From NCBI GenBank assembly GCA_026027325.1, contig JAMSLZ010000001.1, forward strand, positions 4,774,001-4,838,000: a stretch of DNA of 64,000 nt, read 5' to 3'. This DNA comes from Actinomucor elegans. Taxonomy: Eukaryota > Mucoromycota > Mucoromycetes > Mucorales > Mucoraceae. Position 1 is the first letter of the stretch, and each line of letters begins with the position of its first letter. Positions 36,563-46,987 of this stretch are shown here, piece after piece. A program made the position numbers and the translations under genes. The notes beneath the pieces were generated by a model. That model searched no databases and had not been told where the DNA came from. It saw only the letters and a list, made by a program, of their open reading frames with translations.

Positions 36563-36620
36563 GATCATAAGCTAATATCGCTTCTGAAGAATAGTTCATT
36601 CTCTAAATGAACTGCTACAT
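36563..36620 (+). repeat. Dispersed palindromic repeat, copy
   Basis: GCTAATATCGCTTCTGAAG followed by the hairpin halves AGTTCATTC and AATGAACTGCTAC. A partial copy (36421-36460, TTCAAAATGAACTACTGC) lies just upstream. Confidence 0.55.
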
Positions 36621-36985
36621 TTAGTAAAAAATCTTTGTTTGATTGAAGTACAATCAATATACTTTGTATGCCGTTAGTAATTGAAAATTATATGTATTTC
36701 ATATTGTCTCAAGGGCTCAATGCCAGAGCTTATAGCTATCATTCCTCTGATCAGTAAACTACCATGCTCTAAGTTGTTCAATATATATATGTAAGTCCTC
36801 AGTCTGGCACCAGTATTTTTTGTTGTATCCAATCCCTTGTATTTCAAGAGAGCTATGTACACAGTGATTTTAGCTTTTTGTTTTCTCATGCTATAGCTCT
36901 TGCTATCCAAGTAATGGAGCACATACATTCTCGCCCAAGTTCCTTTCAATATTTAAACTGCACCTGAGTCAGCTAATCATTATCG

Positions 36986-36992
36986 TATAAAA
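36986..36992 (+). promoter_or_regulatory. TATA box of secreted cysteine-rich gene 3
   Basis: TATAAAA, 79 bp before the ATG at 37071. A pyrimidine-rich leader (TTCTTTCTTTTTTC) follows. Confidence 0.55.
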
Positions 36993-37070
36993 TTCCTATT
37001 TACGACTGGTACATTTGAATAGTGTTAGTTCTTTCTTTTTTCTTTTTTTCGTCTTCCAAAACCACTAGAT

Positions 37071-37763
37071 ATGAAAACTCATTTTTTATTATTATCTGCA
37101 ATTGGCAGCCTCTTGCTACAGTCACGGACTGCAGACTCTTATAAAACTTGTATACCAGGAGAAGTATTTCGCGCCAACGATGACTGTAATACATGTGTAT
37201 GTCCTTCTAGTGGGTTGATAGATCATGCTACATGTACAAGCTTTACTTGCATTTCTCCCTCTGAAGATAATGAATGCTGCCCTGGAGAAAAGTTCCCTGT
37301 CGGGGATGGCTGTAACTATTGTATCTGTCCTCCTAGTGGATTACTACATGGATTAATTTGCACAGCAAAGCCTTGTCCAAAACCTCATCCTGATGATGAC
37401 CGATGCAGGCCAGGAGAAAGTTTCCCTGCAGATGATGAGTGCAACACCTGTAGCTGTCCAGACAGTGGGGTGAAATCTGAAGCAGTCTGTACTCTAAAGT
37501 CTTGTAATCCTCCGTTACCAGTAGATCAATGTACCCCAGGACAAGGTTTTATTGCTGATGATGGGTGTAACACCTGTATCTGTCCAGACAGTGGGGTGAA
37601 ATCTGAAGCAGTCTGTACTCTAAAGTCTTGTAATCCTCCGTTACCAGTAGATCAATGTACCCCAGGACAAGGTTTTATTGCTGATGATGGGTGTAACACC
37701 TGTATCTGTCCAGACAGTGGTATAAGATCTGAAGGAGCCTGCTCTAGAATTATTTGCAATTAA
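37071..37763 (+). CDS. Secreted five-domain pacifastin-like protein, gene 3
   Basis: A single exon of 230 residues. Signal peptide 1-23 (hydrophobic core FLLLSAIGSLLLQ). Five domains: Cys27-60, Cys70-102, Cys112-145, Cys154-187, Cys196-229, the last three spaced exactly 42 residues. All keep the six-cysteine pacifastin spacing, including Cys-Asn-x-Cys-x-Cys and Gly-x6-Cys. Predicted P1 residues differ: Ser57, Ala99, Leu142, Leu184, Arg226, so a multi-headed inhibitor of several protease types is possible (inference). Domains 3-5 arose by a very recent 126-bp tandem duplication (37457-37708 region), almost unchanged at the DNA level. Unlike genes 1 and 2, its flanks do not belong to the segmental duplication. 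It is probably secreted and cut at linkers such as NPPLPVDQ, though no dibasic sites are visible there. Confidence 0.87.
   Translation: MKTHFLLLSAIGSLLLQSRTADSYKTCIPGEVFRANDDCNTCVCPSSGLIDHATCTSFTCISPSEDNECCPGEKFPVGDGCNYCICPPSGLLHGLICTAKPCPKPHPDDDRCRPGESFPADDECNTCSCPDSGVKSEAVCTLKSCNPPLPVDQCTPGQGFIADDGCNTCICPDSGVKSEAVCTLKSCNPPLPVDQCTPGQGFIADDGCNTCICPDSGIRSEGACSRIICN
37457..37722 (+). repeat. 126-bp tandem domain repeat inside gene 3
   Basis: Two successive units, each spanning one domain plus linker, are identical over most of their length. For example GTAGATCAATGTACCCCAGG occurs at 37521 and 37647. A third unit begins to diverge in the last domain. Confidence 0.85.
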
Positions 37764-39898
37764 GTAGGGGAAATGGGACCACAGGAATAAATCATTGTTA
37801 TGAATAAAATCTAGGCGTAACTATAACGCGAGTGTTAATCGTTACTATGCCGAATGAGGATAGGATGTTTTCATATACACTCTACTGCTATTTTCTTAAT
37901 ATTGGCTATTCTTTTTTTATTATTTGAGGAAATAACTCGTCATATTCTTCCTTCCTTGAATTACACAATGTGGTAGCTTACTTGTAAAACAACTGTATGT
38001 ATTCCAAGTAAGGTTCATGTCCAATTAATCTATTTACACCCAGGAATGATGACTTGCATATCTATGCATATTAGCACTAGAGTAAGACAAGATCGCGTGG
38101 GGGTGAGCAGCTTTAGTGCGTCATCTTGCAGTCGTTACATGGAATTACTTGGAATCGCACAGATCGACGATTTTGCGTATTATGCATAGCCAAATTTAAC
38201 ATTTGGTTCTTGTAGCACTTTTTCATTATATGTAGCAGAAGTAGTTCCCAGCTGCCAATCATTGTTCCACAAAGTGTAACGAAAATACACAAAGGAGGAA
38301 GCGCTGAATAAGGAAAAAGAGGAAACTACACTAAATATGTGGTATTGCCAAATTATGTGGTTTCTGAGGACAAATGGGAACAACAGAAATTCAAATAGAG
38401 GTCTAATCTGGTAAATTATTTCATTATAAATGAAGACTACTAATCAGACGCGGCATTAAATCGAGATCAGTCGAGAGATCACAAGTTAATTCGTGTTTGT
38501 AAGTTCATTTTCCAATTTATTAAAAACTTGGATCAAACTTCATACCGAAATATAAAATACCTTTGCGTCATATGAGCTTAATATCATTTGTTGAAAATCG
38601 GTTCATCTGTTGATTTCTAGGTGTAAGGTTTTAATCTATTAGGTGGTCTTTTTTGTCTACTTTTTATATCACTGTGATTAAAGTCAGTTTCTTTGAAATC
38701 TAATTTCTCTACGGAATAACTTCCGAAAATGCCCCAGATAGTTACTTTTGAGAAAAGAGAGCTTTTGTAAACTACAGTCTTGATATTGGTTAATCATTTA
38801 TAAAAACAGATTCATGCGATGCAAGATAATGTAAAGTAAAGGTGCTGTAGACCTAACTTTCTATCAAGCGCTGATATGAACTAGCGGATTAATTCAGAAA
38901 AAAAAAGCGTCGAGCTAGATTGGGGCTCTATAATACTTGTGATGATGCGCTTTGCATCCAATCTACGACGGCCAATGAAATCAATCTAATGTTTCCTTTT
39001 AAACAGTTCCTTAGAAAGGTATACACATGTATTGTGTAGTTTCGAATGAGAATATCTGAACCTATATTGTGATATCCACATCATTGACGTGGTAATGTTG
39101 ACCCATGCAAACTAGACAAACACCCTGTAGCGTTCTCACATCTCTATGGAATTTGTTTCTATCTTCATTTTAATATTATAAAACTATACACGTATCATAA
39201 GATCGAAAGGTTTAAGAGATCTGCTGCCTTTTGTCGGTACTTTCCAGTCAGAACAAATCAGAACTTTCAGTATAGAGGTAAAATATGAGTGTAATGAATA
39301 CGTAATACGGAGACTATGGCTCTGATAAACCCTAGCATTCAAGTCTACGTAGTAAAAATAAAAAAGAAAAAAAGAAATGTAGATAGTTTACGATTCAAGA
39401 TCCGAGAATAATATAAGGTTACTATAACCAACAAGAGGGTAGAACGTTTCATTGGACAAGTTTATTCTGCAATCATTCGGATAAGACCCTTAGACTATGA
39501 TGAACTCATTATTGTTTAATAGCTAATGCATGAATTACTTCCTTTTAGCAAATAGCCTTTCATAAATGAAGATTCTTAATTAGCCTTTTAAGGAAGCAAT
39601 AATCTTTTCGGGTTCTTTTTTTATACTTTTTTTTTTTTTTTTTTTTTTTTCGAGCAATAGCCGCTATGACGAATTTCATATAATAAAGGATTGAATAGGA
39701 GAAACTTGACTGGCGTCATTGTGATTTGATGCTGCATTCAATCGATCGATATATTATAGTTCTAGACAATTTATGCGTTACACTAACACATCATTTTTTC
39801 TCTATGGTTTGACACACAACTCATTTCAATGAACCTATAGCTTGGGCACTAAACTTTATGTACAATGAAACAGTTTATTAAAAGGTATATAGGTATAT
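37764..39898. other. Intergenic region, one repeat copy, poly(T) tract
   Basis: No gene seen in about 2.1 kb. It holds a minus-strand copy of the dispersed repeat (38436-38483), a partial one near 39722-39755, and a T24 tract (39627-39650). Confidence 0.5.
38436..38483 (-). repeat. Dispersed palindromic repeat, copy
   Basis: On the minus strand it reads GATCTCTCGACTGATCTCGA, TTTAATGCCGCGTCTGATTA and GTAGT, a good match to the head and core of the family. Confidence 0.6.
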
Positions 39899-40348
39899 TT
39901 AATAATGGTATGCAGAAGAAGAGGTTTGCTGCGATATCAGCATGGCACGTAGCATTTCATTCTCTTGCTTGACTTTAGTCAGTTCATTTTGCAAGTTGAT
40001 ATTACTGGTCATCAATTGGGATACTTTGGAAGTCATTGATTTCATACTGGCTTGCTGTTTAAAAAAAAAAAAAAGGCATTAGTCAGTATTTAAGGCATAA
40101 GTGCTTCGTTAACCAACCTTTTTAGCTCGGTATTTAGCGGAAGCAAGCTTGTTCCGATATCTTCTTTCCTCAATAGACATTGGTAATTGTAAGCTGTTTC
40201 TCCTTTCTTGTGTGTAATTCATTCGAGGTGACAACGAAGGTGATCGACTTTTATGAGAGTCTGGAGGTGACAAGGGTATTTCATCGATTGGCGTACTAGA
40301 ATGGTCAACAATAGCATTGATAGACATGCACTTTCTAGAATGATCCAT
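39899..40348 (-). CDS. Small bZIP transcription factor
   Basis: Two exons (40348-40118, 40054-39899; intron 63 bp) give 128 residues. The C-terminal half is a bZIP: basic region ERRYRNKLASAKYRAKK with the DNA-contact signature Asn66-x7-Arg74, then a zipper with heptad positions Met84, Leu91, Leu98, Val105 and Leu112. The N-terminal half is rich in Ser and Pro (PIDEIPLSPPDSHK, SRSPSLSPR) and could be a phosphorylated regulatory part. The size and basic region resemble Met4/Cys3- or Gcn4-class fungal regulators, but no clear orthologue is named. The intron falls at the basic region-zipper border. The gene lies 182 bp downstream of the FYR-domain gene, on the same strand. Confidence 0.88.
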
Positions 40349-40530
40349 TTTGTATTAAATATATAGAAGAAGAAAGAGAAAGACTGTAAAAATGCTACGA
40401 AAAGCCTTTTTTATACCCTTTTGACTGTTGCACGATGGAGCTGATTATGAAAACTAGGCGTGTAACATAATACAGTGCATTGATACACTGACATCATATA
40501 GGGGCCACTTTATTTCATTAGGAGACTATA

Positions 40531-41636
40531 CTACTTGGGGATTCTGCGGCAATAATTGGTACATTCATCAACTCCGTCCAGTTCTTCAATCATTTCAATA
40601 ACTAAAGGATGTGAGAAACCGTAATATTCTGGACCTGAGATGGCATTGGCAGATTCTCTCTTTCTCACTTCATTAGCCTTTTTAATAACAATCGCCCATA
40701 CACTAGTTGCTGTCTTTGCTGACAAGTTCAGGTTGGGATCATCTTCAGCAGTAAGCGTAAACTAGAAAGCATTAAAATATGCATAACATCATTTTTGTAT
40801 ATCATACCAAAGGACCTTTGCCTCCATCTTCGACCTTGCAGGTATATGTGGTTTGCGCATCAGGGTTTACAGTACTCATATAAAGCCTTTGATACACTTA
40901 CTGTTAGAAAAAGCCTTTTGTATTAACTAGTCACAATTTACCTTTCGACATGATAGCCAATTGGAAATATATATCTCGCAGTATGGAATCCAGGTCTCTC
41001 ACTTTCTACCTTACCAAGACTGATTACATTCATCGAGGCTATCTGTTGTGGAAGCACAATATTGCCATTTTCATCCCTTTGAACACACATACGCTTGCGT
41101 CTGGAGAACCTTGGCTTTTTAGGCGCTGGTACATCTGGATAAGATATCAGCACAATGTGATCGATATCTATCCTGATGGTTTACCTGTTTCATCATCTTC
41201 ATCCAGCTGATCTATCTCTTCTCCCATTTCAATGTCGAGATCAGCTTTGATATCTTGATCTTCTGTTTGGCTATTTTCATTCGATTCTTGGGTGGCAATG
41301 GCTTTGGGAACTCTGCGTTTCTTTTGTCTAGAAAAAGCATGAGTGCTACTTGTTTCATATCAAAACTATCCCATCTTTTTTTTTTTGTATTTACTTTGCA
41401 TTCTCCAAAGCTTTGACTTTACGCCTAAGTCTATCCAACTCTTCATTATCTTTCTTCTGTTGCTAATAGGCATAGAAAAAAAAACGCGTGTCAAAAAGCA
41501 ATACTAAAAGCACGTTCCTACTTACATCGACTAAAGCACACACTGACTGCTTCATTCTATTATATCTTTCCAAATGTGTTTCGTCCCACTCTTCTGTTTG
41601 GCACGAGGCGTCAATTGCAATTTTTTCTTCAACCAT
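40531..41636 (-). CDS. FYR-domain protein (TBRG1-like)
   Basis: Six exons (41636-41526, 41462-41395, 41327-41185, 41134-40942, 40886-40808, 40761-40531) give 274 residues. An N-terminal coiled coil (about 28-60, KKDNEELDRLRRKVKALEN) is followed by a basic and then acidic linker with a likely nuclear signal (KKRRVPK, then KKPRFSRRKR). FYRN runs from about 130 to 185 (FPIGYHVERLYMS, YTCKVEDGGKGPLF) and FYRC to the end (SGPEYYGFSHPLVIEMIEEL). FYR domains fold together and occur in MLL/KMT2 and in TBRG1/NIAM, so a chromatin or cell-cycle role is likely; no catalytic domain is present. Exon joins 4/5 and 5/6 fall inside FYRN and restore its motifs. Introns are 46-67 bp. It is divergent from the CK2 subunit gene. 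Confidence 0.85.
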
Positions 41637-42567
41637 GATCTGTTTGAATTATCGAAATAGTCGCGAGAAAAACTAAAGAACAGCCGCGTTTAGTTCAACC
41701 CTGAAACTGTTCGGGCGGTGTTTTACAACGTGGTCCTTGATTGGACAACGGACTATTTAACAATTGATATTATTGGTGGCTTTTATTGGCAGGTGAGGAT
41801 ACAAAGCCATTAGCTGCTATAGAGATCAAAAATTTCCTCGATTTGTTTTTTTTATTTCTGCATAATGTAAATGTGTAGTTACAAAATAAGTACTCTTATA
41901 TAACATGTGCGGAATTATATTGAACATTGAATGGTATTAATCACTATTCTTAGTTTGTTTAATAATATAGAGTTATTTTCGAAATAAACCCAACTATTGA
42001 AATCGTCGTTTTATAGTCTTGGTCAGACATTTTTATATAAAAAACTATTATTGCTATTTTTTTTTGTCAGCTTTATCAACTTAAAGAGAGTCCTAAGGTT
42101 TATACCCTCAGCTTTTTTATTGACCAAGTTGATAGTTAGTTTTCGGAAGGCTAATATTAATACTTGAATATAATAGATTGGCCATCGGAGAGCAGAAAAC
42201 CGAGATCATCATCATCCTCGTCAACTGCGTTGATATATCACCTTTCAATATTAACGCAATTGCTCCATAGTATATATATATATATATATATAAACCAAGA
42301 TAGAAACAAATTTTTTGAGCATAGTTTATAGAATGTAAATTTTTTTATTGAATAGCGTATAGCAAATATGGACTATTTTATTAAACTTTGGAGTTATATA
42401 CTCAAATTTGAATGTTGAGTAGGCCAAGTGGAGATTGAAGCTTTTGGCAAATGACACGAGAGAAACCTTATTTCCTACAGAAAAGCTGATTTTTTTTTTC
42501 CTTTTTTTTTTCTATTCATTCAGAACAGGCAGCATTCAACGCTAATCTACAATAAAGAATTGACTTG
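41637..42567. promoter_or_regulatory. Divergent promoter region between the FYR protein and CK2 beta
   Basis: 931 bp separate the two start codons. It includes a (TA)n microsatellite (about 42270-42293) and poly(T) runs near 42491-42512 close to the CK2 beta start. No defined binding site can be supported. Confidence 0.4.
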
Positions 42568-43811
42568 ATGGATAGAATATTCAATACAGCAAGAGTTGAA
42601 AATGAAGAAATTGAATATGACGGTAATTGTTTTATCATGCATTCCACGCGCCGTTTTAGTCTAAACCGTTTTGAAAGACAATGATGACTCGCAATCTAAT
42701 TCAGATGGGTCACTTCAGAGCTGGATTAGCTGGTTTTGCTCGCTTTCCGGCCATGAATTCTATATTGAAGTGCCAGAAGATTTCATAGAAGACGAGTTCA
42801 ACCTTACAGGCCTCTCAGCGCTAGTGCCCTTTTACAACGAAGCTTTAGAAATGATATTGGATATTGAGCCTGAGGAAATTTCGGATGATGATCAGCAAGA
42901 CGACCAAGACGAGGATAATAATGAAGAAGACGAAGAGGATGACGGGTTTTGGAAGGAAGCACCACGTCAGCCACGCCATGTGGGTTGGGTTGATCCTAAT
43001 GTGATAGAGCCTTATGCTGCTATGCTCTATGGCTTGATCCATCAGCGCTATCTGGTTACGCGTAATGGATTAAGGGTAATGGCTGAAAGATATTCTAGCG
43101 AACATTTTGGTGTGTGTCCTCGCTATTATTGTTACAAATGTCCAGTGATTCCTTGTGGTCGATATGATGAGGTGGCTCGAGAAAGTGTAAGGCTGTACTG
43201 TCCTTCTTGTATGGATATCTATACTCCACCCAACCCAGTATTTCAGAACATTGATGGTAATATCGGCTTGTAAATGTATACACATTGCTGACTAGACTAT
43301 AGGGTCACACTTTGGAACTACATGTGCACACTTGATGTTTGAAACGTATCCTGAATTAGTACCAAAAGCCAAAGCCCGTATATATCAACCACGTATTTTC
43401 GGATTTAGAGTAAATGAAAGATCGCGCTCGGGACCTAGAATGCAATGGTTGAGAATGAGACCTGATGAATATACCGACTTTGAAGCAGAAGAAGATAATG
43501 ATATGATTGACAAGGTAAATCAATCGTAACACAAGTTATGTTTGAATGAAGAGAAAAGAGTACGTTTTTATTATACATCCTTCTATTTTACTTTTTTTTT
43601 TTTTTACACTGCTCTCTTCTTCTTGAACAAACAATAACTATAATAACATTCAATTCAAAATGTCTTACATCGTTTATCTTGTATCCAGCCAGCAATTCCA
43701 TTGCAGGCAGTGGATCAAAAACTAGAAGAAGGAACTACATTAACAGATCAAGTCGAAGGATGGAAAGTCAAAGATTCTAGTCTTAATAGTCTTTTTCGAA
43801 GGTTCTTTTAA
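42568..43811 (+). CDS. Casein kinase 2 regulatory (beta) subunit
   Basis: Four exons (42568-42622, 42678-43256, 43303-43514, 43689-43811) give 322 residues. The beta dimer binds and steers the CK2 catalytic subunits. Seen: WISWFCSLSGHEFYIEVPEDFIEDEFNLTGL, the RNGL substrate-docking area, and the zinc site Cys165-x4-Cys170 ... Cys193-x2-Cys196 that holds the dimer, followed by HFGTTCAHLMF and PRIFGFRV. A long acidic insert (about residues 82-107, almost all Asp/Glu/Gln/Asn) is absent from animal CK2 beta but resembles that of yeast Ckb1. Intron 3 is 174 bp, unusually long for this window; the others are 46-55 bp. The C-terminal exon (41 codons) is not conserved in sequence. Confidence 0.95.
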
Positions 43812-45273
43812 TCTAATATATCATTGTACTATATAAAAGGGATGTTTATTGCCTAATCAAAGCTGATAAAATACGGCCATGGCGTCCTGCGGATCTAATA
43901 TAGGTTGTATGACATTGAATGGCGTGATAAGAGGTACATTCAGTGTATAGCAATCCTATCTTGATTGAGTTCTGGGTTCTGCCTGCTTTGATGTAGATTA
44001 ATGAGCGTTAGTTCATTGGAAAGAGTGTACCTTGCTCTATGTATTACCTGGCAATAAAGGATTTATCTCGGCCAAATATGAATCCAGACGCAACACTGTA
44101 AGTCCAGACTTTATTTATCCAAGCTTTTGGATAGCTATCATTGACCCTTCAGATAATTATGAAAAAAAAAAAAAAAAAAATGTAGCGCGTGTTTATGCAG
44201 TAAGGGATGACTGGCTAATTAAAGTAATTACAAGGGATGCCCAAGGAACGACAGACCTTGACTTGTACATTACTTGTGTCACTTCTCCTAAAGTTCAATG
44301 ACATCACATTGGCTACTTGTCAGTATAAGTGGATGTTTAGAGAGTGTAATGATATCTCCTAATAAGTGCCCAATTATAAGGTAAACGATCCCTGATCTAT
44401 CTATCAGACTTGTTTTTTATTTTATTTTTGCAATATAAACTTTATTCAGAGTTAGACAAACGGCTTAAACAGGACAAATCAGCAAAGTTGATCTCGTTCG
44501 AGTCCTAGGAACTAAATTGGTTTATAACAAGCATTGTCCTTATTTCAATTGGTTCATATTGAGCCTTAACCATAGTGAATCATCTGATAGCAATCGCCCT
44601 TGAAACACTGTCCATTTACTTGGTTAGAAACTAGTAGGAATACATCATCATTTGCTTCGTTGAACTATCTCTAATACCCGACTTATTTAGACTTCCATTG
44701 AATCAAGGGTGGTAACACTGTCTGGTAAAGAACTCTACTTTTGTCAATTGAAACTAAAAATACAGCTCTCAGCACCGTCATCTTTGTACCAAATCCCTTC
44801 GTCATGATCGCGCAAATAACAGCTTATTTACCGTTTTGTTCCGCTTAGCACTATACTTTATATACATACTTGGAAAACCCGAGCAACTACTCTTTGGGGA
44901 AAGCGTAGCCGTCTTCCGATTCTTCTCATCTGTGACTTATCTATATATCATATGTCCTGTATAACCGCCTTTTGTATTTGGAAGAAAGCGATCTCATTAC
45001 AACGAGCCGAAACACATCACAGCCTCAATGAAACACGACAGTAAGATGTGCGTTTAACAGAAGAAGAAAAAACAATTATAGTTATAGATTATCATGATTC
45101 AGGAAGGCAAATACTTGATTCAATCTATAGTATACTTTATTATGTATTATATGTACAAGGGTCTAGGCAGTACAAGTCTTCATAATAGTATCTTTGATGT
45201 AGAAACTTAATATCATCTGTATAGACCAGTAGAATAGCAACAATTACTTCTTTTTCCCAAAGGCTCATTTACT
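43812..45273. other. Intergenic region, nothing certain
   Basis: One 89-codon frame (44032-44301, plus strand) is broken in character by an encoded poly-Lys from an A tract. Its end (DDWLIKVITRDAQGTTDLDL) looks protein-like, but no family is recognised. It may be the worn end of a gene. Confidence 0.35.
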
Positions 45274-46194
45274 TTACTCTGAATATGGCAGAGTTCCAGC
45301 ACTGCCTTGTTTTTCTTGATCAACCGTGTTACTACTTTGAAGCACTGTTTCTTCTGCTAGCAGAAAAGATTCAGTATTAGCATGATTATTAGTTCCTCGG
45401 TTGTTTTGTAATCGCGACACTAGATCATTGAGCTTTTTAGCGTGGCTGTATTCACAATAACCCATCGAGACACTCCATTGCCATAACAAGGCTAACCTCT
45501 TTTTGTGATTGATTTTCCAATGGTTTCTAAAAATCGGATTGAAGCCACACTTGCTTTGATTTTCAGCAGTAGAACGATAACCCTTTTTCATGAGCTGCTT
45601 CATTTCACATCCATTGTTGTATAATGCGTAGCTGACCGACTTGGTGTTATCACTACAACTAAGTTCACTTTTTTCTACTGCAACATCATCTCTGATACTG
45701 GTAGTCGATGGTTCTGATATAAAAGTGAAGGCTGAAGAATCTCGATTATTAAGTGTTAAGGAAGAGGCAGATGAATGAACGTCGTAGGTGGAAGGTGGAA
45801 ACACGAGTCTGTGTTTTTGGTTATCATCAAAGAGTAAACTATCTTTGAGTTGGCATTTGGTGATAACTCTCTCCCAAGCTAGTATCCATCGTTGCTTTTC
45901 TAGTTGTCGTTGATTATCTAAACAGCGTTGGTACTTGACCCAGATATATCGTAATAGAAAAACGCATAAATAGAGAATAGACAGCGCGATGGTTATGTTT
46001 GGTAGATACTCTGTATAAGCTTTATTATGTGACAGTGATGATGATGTTGGAAGTTCAGTACTATCAGTTGTGTATATATCATTGTAATAATTGCTTTCAC
46101 GATCGTTACTATGTTGCGCAGGTAGAACAAAAGGTGCCATTGGTTTGTTCTGGAGGTAAAAAGAAGGAAGAGCAAGCACTTTTTGTTTAAGCAT
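45274..46194 (-). CDS. Single-pass membrane protein, function unknown
   Basis: A single open frame from ATG 46194 gives 306 residues. The frame extends further up only through a TTG codon, so this ATG is preferred. A hydrophobic helix at about 64-85 (ITIALSILYLCVFLL) is flanked by a polar, Asn/Ser/Thr-rich N-terminal part and a basic stretch (RYIWVKYQR) that would face the cytosol. The C-terminal 200 residues hold short charged and Trp-rich pieces (QRWILAWERVITKC; KRLALLWQWSVSMGYCEYSHAKK) separated by Ser-rich linkers. The repeated Trp-x2-aliphatic pattern may form small helical domains. No family is recognised; it resembles orphan fungal membrane proteins. The length of the frame in AT-rich DNA makes a real gene likely. 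Confidence 0.7.
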   Translation of the reverse strand: MLKQKVLALPSFYLQNKPMAPFVLPAQHSNDRESNYYNDIYTTDSTELPTSSSLSHNKAYTEYLPNITIALSILYLCVFLLRYIWVKYQRCLDNQRQLEKQRWILAWERVITKCQLKDSLLFDDNQKHRLVFPPSTYDVHSSASSLTLNNRDSSAFTFISEPSTTSIRDDVAVEKSELSCSDNTKSVSYALYNNGCEMKQLMKKGYRSTAENQSKCGFNPIFRNHWKINHKKRLALLWQWSVSMGYCEYSHAKKLNDLVSRLQNNRGTNNHANTESFLLAEETVLQSSNTVDQEKQGSAGTLPYSE

Positions 46195-46947
46195 CAAAGA
46201 GCCAGTCCACACATATCTCCTATCGTTTGGTTTAGATACATACCGATGCTTCAAAATTGTGAGTCCAAAAAGTACCTTAAAGTCTAAGGTCAGGAGCTTA
46301 TATAAAAAAAACTATTTCATCAACTTTTGTTATTAAGGACAAAATCTCTTTGGATATGATGTTTCTTGAGGTACTCTACATGCAAAGTATGATACTGCAT
46401 AGGCAGCATTTCATATGGCTTCGATCAGGCATACATTTATCAAAACATGCAGCTTCTAGCTTTGTATTTCGGATGCTCTAACGGGAATAACATAAAGGAA
46501 TAGGCTAATAGATCAGTTATGCTGGTTAGTTTTCTGTGATGGTTTCTTATTCATCTATAAGGGCTTTTTCGGCCCGAACCTAGTCAAACTATACTAACCA
46601 TCCATTTGTATGTTCAAAGTTATGACAATGCATGTACTCCATGTTTCAAAAAGAAATGAAAAGCAGGGTAGTATATTAGTAGTAATAGTATCCATATTTT
46701 AGTAGGAGGTACTGCCAGTGAGGCTATTGTTTCAGTATAAAGTACATAACTTACCAGTAGACAGATGTGTCATTGATTAGGGGCCGGAACATGCTTATAA
46801 CCTTTTACGTTTGTATGGAGTAACATTAATGGGTATTAATTGTGTCTAGCTCAATCATTAATTCATCCTCTTTTTTTTTTTGGTCTGACGTGCCTGGAAT
46901 TATCTGAGAAACGTATTATGTTAGAAAGTGGAAGCCTGGTATAACTT

Positions 46948-46987
<40 letters not shown>

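Noticed and set aside
44490..44530. GTTCGAGTCC box as a possible tRNA B-box
   Set aside because: No matching A-box or cloverleaf could be folded around it.
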